In this document: positions 8,188 through 14,364 of the stretch, piece by piece | Numbering within the stretch: the stretch's first letter is position 1 | How the letters are laid out: every line of letters starts with the position of its first letter | From: JAYZVT01 sp050248375 | GTDB lineage: Bacteria; Pseudomonadota; Alphaproteobacteria; Rhizobiales; Methyloligellaceae | DNA: 16,519 nucleotides | Assembly: GCA_050248375.1 (NCBI GenBank) | Contig: JBFWSL010000048.1 | Location: forward strand, 1-16,519 | Reading direction: 5' to 3' | Made by a program: the position numbers and the translations under genes | The notes under the pieces: model-generated | The model's database searches: none | Seen by the model: only the letters and a program-made list of their open reading frames with translations | Told to the model about the DNA's origin: nothing

Positions 8188-9198
8188 CTACTTCACCGCC
8201 AGAGCGTCGTCGATCAGCTTCTGGCCATCCTTAACCTCGGACGCGAACTGCTTGTAGGAGCTCTGCTTGGCGACGTCGATCCAGGCCTGATACTCCGCCT
8301 CGGTCAGTTCGATGACCTCGACATTGTTTTTCTTGTAGGTGTCGACCAGCTTCTGATCGAGACCCTTGGATTCCTTCGCGAAGAACTCCTCCGACTTCTT
8401 GGCGGCCTTCATCAGGGCGTCCTGCTGGGGCTTGCTCAGAGCGGCGAAGCTCTTCTTGGACATGAGCACCGGCTCGTACATGAACCACAGGGCGTTGTCG
8501 CCGGGCGCGGTCAGGCACTTGAGCTGCTCGTAGAGGCGGAAGGAGACCAGGCTGCCGGAACTGGTGTCGGTCGCCTGGGCGACGCCGGTCTGCAGAGCGT
8601 TGTACACTTCGTTGGACGGGATCGAGACGATGTTCGCGCCAGCCTGCTGCCACATGGCGGCGAAGGTCGGACCGGCGGAACGGATCTTCTTGCCCTTGAT
8701 GTCCTCGGGCTTGCGGATGCAGCCTTCCTTGGAGCCGAAGGCGCCGGCCAGCCAGGCGTCGGCCAGAACCATGACGCCCGCGTCGTCGATCTGCTTCTTG
8801 ATGTCCTGCATGAAAGGCGAAGCGTTCAAGCGCGCCGCGCGGTCATGGTTGCGCACGAGGCCCGGCATCAGCGTCGCGCCGAAGGCCGGAACCTTGCCGC
8901 TGGCGTAATCCAGCGGGAAAGCCGAAATGTCGAGCTGGCCGCTCACCATGGCGTTCCACTGCTCCTTCGGCTTGAACAGCGAAGCTCCCGGATGCACCTG
9001 GATGTCGAGGCCGACATTGGCGGCCTTCACTTCGCGGGCGATGATCTGGACCATCTCGTCGCGGACGTCACCCTTGCCACCGGGGAACTGGTGGGAAGCC
9101 TTGAGCGTCACGTCTGCCGCAATGGCGGCGGGAGATACGGCGAAAGCGGCTGCGGCGAACGGAATCGCGAGCAGACCGCGCAAGAGCGTAGTCTTCAT
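8188..9198 (-). CDS. dctP: TRAP transporter periplasmic substrate-binding protein DctP
   Basis: 336 aa, usual DctP length. Residues 1-28 form a Sec signal peptide (Lys/Arg-containing n-region, Ala-rich core, cleavage expected after AIA or AIAA), followed by mature DVTLKASHQFPGG, the family's typical first strand. The substrate-carboxylate arginine is R173 in GKKIRSAGPTF, and SNEVYNALQTGVAQATD (195-211) is the conserved helix after it. Cysteines at 160 and about 229 could form a disulfide in the periplasm. AGAGGA lies ten bases before ATG 9198. It is first in dctPQM, with its own promoter and a palindrome upstream. The arginine indicates an organic acid ligand; which one cannot be read from the sequence. 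Confidence 0.95.
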   Translation of the reverse strand: MKTTLLRGLLAIPFAAAAFAVSPAAIAADVTLKASHQFPGGKGDVRDEMVQIIAREVKAANVGLDIQVHPGASLFKPKEQWNAMVSGQLDISAFPLDYASGKVPAFGATLMPGLVRNHDRAARLNASPFMQDIKKQIDDAGVMVLADAWLAGAFGSKEGCIRKPEDIKGKKIRSAGPTFAAMWQQAGANIVSIPSNEVYNALQTGVAQATDTSSGSLVSFRLYEQLKCLTAPGDNALWFMYEPVLMSKKSFAALSKPQQDALMKAAKKSEEFFAKESKGLDQKLVDTYKKNNVEVIELTEAEYQAWIDVAKQSSYKQFASEVKDGQKLIDDALAVK

Positions 9199-9240
9199 AT
9201 GGGGAGTTTCCTCTATTGGGCGTTTCCTGATGACCCAATT

Positions 9241-9268
9241 CTTAAAGTCCGGGTCCGAATACCGTCAA
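9241..9268 (-). promoter_or_regulatory. Probable sigma70-type promoter of dctPQM
   Basis: On the minus strand, TTGACG (9263-9268, five of six matches to TTGACA) and TTTAAG (9241-9246, four of six to TATAAT) are separated by 16 bases. It lies about 45-70 bases before the dctP ATG, in a stretch clearly richer in A/T than its surroundings. Inferred from consensus only. Confidence 0.5.
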
Positions 9269-9272
9269 TTGG

Positions 9273-9288
9273 ATTCTGAATTCAGAAT
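9273..9288. promoter_or_regulatory. 16-bp perfect palindrome, candidate operator of dctPQM
   Basis: ATTCTGAATTCAGAAT reads the same on both strands. It ends four bases upstream of the predicted -35 of dctP and is AT-rich in a GC-rich genome, so chance is unlikely. Size and symmetry suit a dimeric repressor or activator such as a GntR or IclR member, the kinds of regulators often controlling TRAP operons. No regulator gene lies in the window, so the identity of the protein is open. Confidence 0.6.
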
Positions 9289-9319
9289 TCCGTTATTGAG
9301 GGATTGGTGAACATTACCA

Positions 9320-10837
9320 TCAAGTAGCCTTTTGCCCAAATGCCAAAATCGCGGCAACTGGAGCGAAAAAACCCAGCGCAACGGCGGTAACGACCAGGAC
9401 CGGCAGATCGCCATACAGCCCGCGATCCACCTCGAAGACCTGATTCAGATACTTGGTCTGCAGTTGACCGGCCACAAGCGCCAGGTTCATCAGCGACGCC
9501 ATCAGGGCGAACCAGGTAGCACGGCGGCCGGCCGGGGCGTGGATGGCGATGAGCGTCAGCATCGGGATCATGCTGAGCTGGGCGAAGGGAGAAGACGCGG
9601 CCGCGTCGAGCAGGGCGATGGTGCGCGCGCCGAAGCCGAACACCGCCTCGGTCCACACATCGAGGCGGTAGACCAGCGCGATGTTGGTCAGCGACAGGAA
9701 GGTCATCAGCACCGTGAGCCACAGAAGCACCTGGGCGATGGGGCGGCGGGTGATGGCGTCGGACAGGAGCCATGTGCCGGCTATGGCGAGCGCGGCGGCG
9801 ATCTGGGCGAGCGTGCCGAAAAAGGCCTCGTCGAAGCCGAGCTCGTCGATGGTGAACCAGCGGTAGCCCTCGCCCACCCCCGGCGTGGAGCGGAAGACGA
9901 AGATGATGATCGCCGCATAAAATATCTTGCGCTTCGCCTCGGCGCTCATGTCGCCCACGACGCGAACCAGCAGCAGAATGACCACGGTCATGGATATGGC
10001 GAAGATCAGTTCCTGTCCCAGGGGAACGCGGGAGAGGCTGATTGCGGCAACGACGGCGCCGAAGCCAAGTCCGCCGCCGATAATCCGCCAGTCGATGGGC
10101 TTCATGGGCACCGGAGCCAGTCGCACGAACATCGCTCCCGTGGCGGAGATGACCGGAATGGCGAGACCGATCAGGAACACGGTCTCGTAGGAATAGAATT
10201 TCGCCAACAGGCCGGAAAGGCCCGCCACGGCGAAAATGCCGAAGGACAGCGCCAGCCTCCCGAGCACCTGGACCATGCCGAGTTCGCGTTCCACTTCGGC
10301 CTGGAGGCGCGGGGTGCCGTCGGGATGGGTGCGGTCCACAACCTCGGTGCTCATGGCATCGGCCACCACGTCCTGCAGCACGACGCCGACGATGATCAGA
10401 AGCTGCGCGGTGACGTAGAGCCGGTCGAGGCTGGTGAAGGCGATCCAGCCGCCGGCGGCTCCGGCCAGCACGATCAGCCCCACCGCGATCAGGCTGGCGC
10501 CCATGAACACATAGACGCGCCGCTGGGAGCCCAGGATGGCGACGGAATCCACGATCTGTCCGAACACCATCTTGATGGTCCACGGCAGGGTGAGCCAGAC
10601 ACCCAGAGCGGCGAGGTTCGCCGGCGTCATGGTCAGCGCCTGCTTGATCCAGAAGCTTTCCGCGATCGCCGTTATGCCCAGCGCGCCATAGGCAAAATAG
10701 ACCATGAGCAATGGCAGATAGCGCAGCTTCATGGCCCGGATGGGCGTGAGCAGCGCGCGGCGGATCATTTCCGCGGGCGTAAGAGGCACGGGCGGGACGG
10801 CCCCGGCCGTGCGGCGATCTGTGGTGCTGGCGGTCAA
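9320..10837 (-). CDS. BT1/folate-biopterin-type MFS permease
   Basis: 505 aa from the proposed TTG 10837, very hydrophobic, with about 12 membrane segments. LPWTIKMVFGQIVDS (84-98) and QDVVADAMSTEVV (155-167) match the conserved loops of the BT1 (folate-biopterin transporter) branch of the MFS, which brings pteridines or related anions across the inner membrane in other organisms; bacterial members are mostly of unknown substrate. The frame is open back to 11053, but that part overlaps the divergent SDR gene and is not protein-like. TTG 10837 has AAGG seven bases upstream; ATG 10768 is the alternative and would shorten the cytoplasmic N terminus to 12 residues before TM1. It is divergent from the acyl-CoA operon, with a palindrome between them, so it may carry a substrate for that pathway (inference). 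The family call is from motif memory; a generic MFS is the fallback. Confidence 0.72.
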   Translation of the reverse strand: MTASTTDRRTAGAVPPVPLTPAEMIRRALLTPIRAMKLRYLPLLMVYFAYGALGITAIAESFWIKQALTMTPANLAALGVWLTLPWTIKMVFGQIVDSVAILGSQRRVYVFMGASLIAVGLIVLAGAAGGWIAFTSLDRLYVTAQLLIIVGVVLQDVVADAMSTEVVDRTHPDGTPRLQAEVERELGMVQVLGRLALSFGIFAVAGLSGLLAKFYSYETVFLIGLAIPVISATGAMFVRLAPVPMKPIDWRIIGGGLGFGAVVAAISLSRVPLGQELIFAISMTVVILLLVRVVGDMSAEAKRKIFYAAIIIFVFRSTPGVGEGYRWFTIDELGFDEAFFGTLAQIAAALAIAGTWLLSDAITRRPIAQVLLWLTVLMTFLSLTNIALVYRLDVWTEAVFGFGARTIALLDAAASSPFAQLSMIPMLTLIAIHAPAGRRATWFALMASLMNLALVAGQLQTKYLNQVFEVDRGLYGDLPVLVVTAVALGFFAPVAAILAFGQKAT

Positions 10838-10975
10838 TCCTGCGCCTTTTTCCGAGCTTGTCTGTCCATAGGTAATGCCTGACGCGGGGGCGGTTGCAAC
10901 CGCATTTCTTGCCTCTGGATCAATACTCTGCTGATCTTGTGCGCCGACAGCCGCCCAACCGGCAAGAGGAGCCAA
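10838..10975. promoter_or_regulatory. Divergent intergenic region between the permease and the acyl-CoA operon, with a 14-bp palindrome
   Basis: This 138-bp region must hold the start signals of both the minus-strand permease and the plus-strand five-gene operon. The clearest signal is the perfect palindrome GCGGTTGCAACCGC at 10890-10903, a candidate operator that could serve both sides. No convincing -35/-10 pair could be assigned for either direction. AAGAGGAG at the right end (10964-10971) is the ribosome binding site of the SDR gene. Confidence 0.5.
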
Positions 10976-11749
10976 ATGAGCACCGCAGACATGTTCCGCC
11001 TCGACGGCCGGACGGCCTTCGTCACCGGAGGGTCGAGCGGGCTTGGCCGGCATTTCGCCCTGACCCTCGCCCGCGCGGGCGCCAATGTGGCGCTGGCGGC
11101 CCGCCGCACGGACCGGCTGGAGACCATCGCCGCGCAGATCCGGGACGAAGGCGGCAAGGCGCTCACCGTCGAACTGGATGTGACCGACAGCGCCGCGGTG
11201 AAGGCCGCTTTCGACGCGGCCGAAGCGGAATTCGGCACCGCCACCATCGTGGTCAACGCCGCCGGCGTATCGGTGGGCGCCTTCGCGCTGGACATGGACC
11301 TCGCCCAGTGGCGCGAGGTGATGAACGTCAACCTCGACTCCATCTTCCTCATTTCAAGCGAAGCGGCGCGGCGCATGCGCGACGCGAAACAGCCGGGTTC
11401 GATTATCAATATCGCCTCCATCCTCGGCGAGACAGTGATGAAGACGCTGACCGCCTATGCCACCTCCAAGGCGGGCGTCATCCAGCTCACCAAGGCCATG
11501 GCGCTGGAACTGGCGCGGATCAACATCCGGGTGAACGCGCTGGCGCCCGGCTATTTCGTCACCGAGATGAACGACCAGTTCCTGGCGACCGAGGCCGGCA
11601 AGCGGCTGATCGACCGGGTGCCGCAGAAGCGCACGGGCCAGTTGAGCGAGCTGGAGGGCCCGCTGCTGCTGCTCGCCTCCGATGCCGGGTCCTTCATGAC
11701 CGGGTCCATCGTCGCGGTGGACGGCGGCGCCCTGCTCTCCATCGGCTGA
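10976..11749 (+). CDS. Classical SDR oxidoreductase, candidate 4-oxoacyl-CoA reductase (LvaD-like role)
   Basis: 257 aa, the usual classical-SDR length. The NAD(P) motif is TGGSSGLG (17-24), VVNAAG (92-97) stands for NNAG, and the catalytic set is N119, S148, Y161 and K165 (YATSK). The C-terminal VDGG closes the fold. ATG 10976 was chosen over GTG 10937 because AGAGGAG lies five bases before it. R43-R44 after the second strand would favour NADPH, as in many FabG-like enzymes. It is the first gene of the operon, 14 bases before the acyl-CoA dehydrogenase gene. In the levulinate pathway an SDR reduces the 4-oxo group of levulinyl-CoA to 4-hydroxyvaleryl-CoA; the same role is inferred here from context. 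The alternative is a beta-oxidation-type 3-hydroxyacyl-CoA dehydrogenase acting after the isomerisation. Confidence 0.9.
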   Translation: MSTADMFRLDGRTAFVTGGSSGLGRHFALTLARAGANVALAARRTDRLETIAAQIRDEGGKALTVELDVTDSAAVKAAFDAAEAEFGTATIVVNAAGVSVGAFALDMDLAQWREVMNVNLDSIFLISSEAARRMRDAKQPGSIINIASILGETVMKTLTAYATSKAGVIQLTKAMALELARINIRVNALAPGYFVTEMNDQFLATEAGKRLIDRVPQKRTGQLSELEGPLLLLASDAGSFMTGSIVAVDGGALLSIG

Positions 11750-11763
11750 AGGAACCGGCGAGG

Positions 11764-12966
11764 ATGATCGGCTTCACCCTACCGCCCGAGATCGAGGACA
11801 TCCGCCAGCGCACCCGCGACTTCGTGGCGGAACACATCCTGCCGCTGGAGGCCGACCGCGCCAACTGGGACGAGCACGAGAACATCCGCATCGACCTGTG
11901 CGACGAAATCCGGGCCAGGGCCCGGGAAGCCGGGCTGTGGTGCCCGCAGGTGCCCAGGGAGATGGGCGGCATGGGCCTGAGCTTCGTCGGCCAGGCGGTC
12001 ATGTACGAGGAGGCCAACCGCAGCATCTTCGGACCCGTCTGCTTCAACTGCGCGGCGCCGGACGACGGCAACATGCGGCTGCTGAGCCAGGTGACCAGTG
12101 CCCGGCAGCGCGAAAAATGGCTGGCGCCCATGGTGGCCGGCAGGGCGCGCGGCGCCATCGCCATGACGGAGCCACATCCGGGCGGCGGGTCGGATCCGGG
12201 CATGATCCGGACGCGGGCGGAGAAGTCGGGAGACAGGTGGATCGTCAACGGCCACAAGTGGTTCATCACCGGCGCGGGCGTGGCGGATCATTTCCTGCTC
12301 ATCGCCCGCACCTCGGACGAACCTCGCCGCGAACTGACGGCGTTCCTGTTCCACAAGGACAATCCCGGCCTCGAGATCGTACGCCGCATCCCGATCATGG
12401 GGCCGGAGGAGCATGGCGGCCATTGCGAGCTGAAGTTCCACGACATGGAAATCCCCGACGAGGACCGGCTGCTCGAAGCGGGGCGCGGCATGAAGGTGGC
12501 GCAGACCCGGCTTGGCCCGGCACGGCTCACCCATTGCATGCGCTGGCTGGGGCTCGCCAAGCGGTGCATGGAAATCGCCCAGGCCTATATCGGCGAGCGT
12601 GAGGGCTTCGGGGTTAAACTGGCCGACCGGGAATCCTTGCAACTGATGATGGGGGACGTGGCCAAGGACATCCACATCGGCCGGCTGCTGGTGATGAACG
12701 CCGCATGGAAGCTCGACCAGGGCGATTTCGCGCGCAAGGAGATCGCCATGGCGAAAGTCCATGTCGCCAGCCTGTTGCACAAGGCGGCAGATACGGGGAT
12801 TCAACTGAACGGCGCGCGCGGCTACTCCAGGGATACGGTGCTGGAATGGATCTACCGCTATGCGCGCCAGGCGCGGCTGGTGGATGGCGCCGACGAGGTG
12901 CACAAGATGGTGCTCGCCAACGCTTACGCAGACGAGGGCTCCGACTTCTGGCGCTGGGGCGCCTGA
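11764..12966 (+). CDS. ACAD10/ACAD11-like acyl-CoA dehydrogenase (LvaC-like)
   Basis: 400 aa, full length. FAD/acyl-CoA binding landmarks: AMTEPHPGGGSD, then NGHKWFITGA, the ACAD10/11-type signature TRLGPARLTHCMRW (248-261), ARKEIAMAKV and GYSRDTV. Where ordinary acyl-CoA dehydrogenases have the catalytic Glu (YEGT), this protein has VDGADEVH with D374, as in ACAD10/11 (DGPDEVH, from memory). Such enzymes act with an APH-type kinase on 4-hydroxyacyl-CoA: phosphate on C4 is eliminated and the oxygen ends at C3. The start ATG 11764 has AAGGAA nine bases upstream; a much longer open frame from 10894 overlaps the SDR and is not real. The kinase gene follows after 18 bases; in mammals both are one fused polypeptide. 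A plain 2,3-dehydrogenase cannot be excluded from sequence alone. Confidence 0.9.
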   Translation: MIGFTLPPEIEDIRQRTRDFVAEHILPLEADRANWDEHENIRIDLCDEIRARAREAGLWCPQVPREMGGMGLSFVGQAVMYEEANRSIFGPVCFNCAAPDDGNMRLLSQVTSARQREKWLAPMVAGRARGAIAMTEPHPGGGSDPGMIRTRAEKSGDRWIVNGHKWFITGAGVADHFLLIARTSDEPRRELTAFLFHKDNPGLEIVRRIPIMGPEEHGGHCELKFHDMEIPDEDRLLEAGRGMKVAQTRLGPARLTHCMRWLGLAKRCMEIAQAYIGEREGFGVKLADRESLQLMMGDVAKDIHIGRLLVMNAAWKLDQGDFARKEIAMAKVHVASLLHKAADTGIQLNGARGYSRDTVLEWIYRYARQARLVDGADEVHKMVLANAYADEGSDFWRWGA

Positions 12967-12984
12967 AGCCGCGCCCGCTCCGCG

Positions 12985-14022
12985 ATGACCGGCGTCCATA
13001 CATTCGACCCCTCGAAAGCCGACGCACTGGAGACCTGGCTGGCCGCGCAACTGGGCGCGACGACGGTGCGCATCGAGAACGCATCGCTGCTGGCGGGTGG
13101 CGCCATCGGCGAGAACTGGGTTCTCGACGTCTCGGTCAATTGCGGCATCCTGGCAGGGGAGCATCGCTGGGCGCTGCGCACGGACGCGCGCAGGACTCTG
13201 GGCATCAGCCTCGGCCGGGAGCGTGAGTTCGCCTGCATGCGCCTGGCGCACGCGGCCGGCATATGCGTGCCCGAGCCGATAGCGGAATCGGGCGATGCGT
13301 CCCTCATCGGCGCGCCCTTCCTCATTTCCGCTTTCGCGCCTGGAGCGGCACAGGGCCGGCGGATTGTCCGCGATCCGCAGATCGGCACATTCGGCCCCGC
13401 GCTGGCGCGGAAACTCGGGCGGAACCTCGCCAGGCTCCACCGGATCGCGCCGCCCTCGCCCGCGCTCTCCTTCCTGCCGGTGCCGGAAGTGGCGCCGGCC
13501 AGGGAGCGGGTGGCGCTGCTGCGGCGGATGCTGGACACGCTTTCACGGCCGCGGCCGGTGCTGGAATACATCCTCTCCTGGCTCGACAGGAACGCGCCTG
13601 CGGTACAGGAGATGGTGCTTTGCCATGGCGACTACCGCACCGGAAACTACCTGGTGGACGCAGGAAGCCTTACGGGAATCCTCGACTGGGAGTTCGCTCA
13701 TTGGGGCGACCGGCATGAGGACATCGGCTGGTTCTGCGCCCGTTGCTGGCGTTTCGGAGCCGACGGACGCGAGGCCGGCGGCATCGCCGACCGCGCGGAT
13801 TTCTATAATGGTTACAATGAGGTGGCGGACCGGCCTGTGGAAGAGAGTCGGATTCCCTACTGGGAAGTGATGGCGGCTGCCCGCTGGGCGGCAATCGCGC
13901 TGCTGCAGGGGGAGCGGCACCGGCGCGGCGAGCCCTCGCTGGAGCTGCTGCTGACCGGCCTCATGGCGCCGGAAATGGAATACGATGCGCTCAAGGGGAT
14001 AGAAGACCACCAGGGAGGATGA
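12985..14022 (+). CDS. APH/ChoK-fold phosphotransferase, candidate 4-hydroxyacyl-CoA kinase (LvaA-like)
   Basis: 345 aa, the size of stand-alone APH-family kinases. The N-lobe has a glycine loop LLAGGAIGENW (35-45) and WALRTD (62-67); the C-lobe has the Brenner motif CHGDYRTGN with the catalytic D216 and N221, followed by LDWEFAHWGD with the metal-binding D234. The family includes antibiotic kinases, but the location between an ACAD10/11-like dehydrogenase and a DUF6285-like gene points to metabolic phosphorylation of a 4-hydroxyacyl-CoA, as for LvaA and the kinase half of ACAD10/11. The glycine loop GGAIxENW differs from the GGxSNxT form I recall for ACAD10/11 kinases, so this may be a separate clade with a different substrate. 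ATG 12985 has no clear Shine-Dalgarno; short spacing suggests coupled translation. Ends 3 bases before the next start. Confidence 0.88.
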   Translation: MTGVHTFDPSKADALETWLAAQLGATTVRIENASLLAGGAIGENWVLDVSVNCGILAGEHRWALRTDARRTLGISLGREREFACMRLAHAAGICVPEPIAESGDASLIGAPFLISAFAPGAAQGRRIVRDPQIGTFGPALARKLGRNLARLHRIAPPSPALSFLPVPEVAPARERVALLRRMLDTLSRPRPVLEYILSWLDRNAPAVQEMVLCHGDYRTGNYLVDAGSLTGILDWEFAHWGDRHEDIGWFCARCWRFGADGREAGGIADRADFYNGYNEVADRPVEESRIPYWEVMAAARWAAIALLQGERHRRGEPSLELLLTGLMAPEMEYDALKGIEDHQGG

Positions 14023-14025
14023 GGC

Positions 14026-14364
14026 ATGTCCGGCGGACAGGAACTGGCGTCCGAGCTGCGTCGCATGGCGGACGTAGCGGACTCAGCCGGCGGAGGCAGC
14101 CGGTATGTGGAGGCGATGGCGGCCCGCGCGCGGGAGATCGCGGAACGCCTGGAGACCGCCGCCGATCCGGGCGCGGCGCTCCTCGACGCGCTTCGTCCCG
14201 CGGCCGCGAGGGATACCGTCGCCCTGGCCGCAAGCCTGCGCGACGGCACCGTGAACGAGGGCAACACGCCGGGGCTTCGCGAGGCCCTGACGGCAGCCCT
14301 CAGGGAGGAGTTGCTCTGCACCAACCCGGGCTTCCTCCAGAGGCGCGAAGGAAATTGCGAATGA
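14026..14364 (+). CDS. Small DUF6285/LvaB-like protein, likely kinase partner
   Basis: 112 aa, soluble, mostly helical, no signal peptide. The middle (SRYVEAMAARAREIAERLE, about 25-43) and the C-terminal part (LAASLRDGTVNEGNTPGLRE, then ALREELLCTNPGFL) line up with the DUF6285 pattern as I remember it: a helix ending in an Arg-Glu-rich stretch, then an L-R-x-G turn and a last helix ending in NP. The N terminus is shorter and more divergent. In P. putida the small protein LvaB is needed by the kinase LvaA to phosphorylate 4-hydroxyvaleryl-CoA. GGAGG lies before ATG 14026, three bases after the kinase stop, and its own stop overlaps the ligase start as ATGA, so it is co-made with both. A profile search for DUF6285 would settle the call; otherwise it is a hypothetical protein with strong positional evidence. 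Confidence 0.78.
   Translation: MSGGQELASELRRMADVADSAGGGSRYVEAMAARAREIAERLETAADPGAALLDALRPAAARDTVALAASLRDGTVNEGNTPGLREALTAALREELLCTNPGFLQRREGNCE

Noticed and set aside
9332..10882. 516-codon plus-strand open frame opposite the BT1-type permease
   Set aside because: The translation is extremely rich in Gly, His, Asp and Gln, as expected from the complement of a hydrophobic membrane protein.
10894..11763. Apparent 290-residue N-terminal extension of the acyl-CoA dehydrogenase
   Set aside because: It overlaps the whole SDR gene in another frame and is Arg/Gly/Pro-rich; the true start at 11764 has a ribosome binding site and a normal ACAD N terminus.
12985..14022. Reading the APH-fold gene as an antibiotic-resistance determinant
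   Set aside because: The operon context is acyl-CoA metabolism and the glycine loop differs from aminoglycoside kinases; a metabolic kinase is much more likely.
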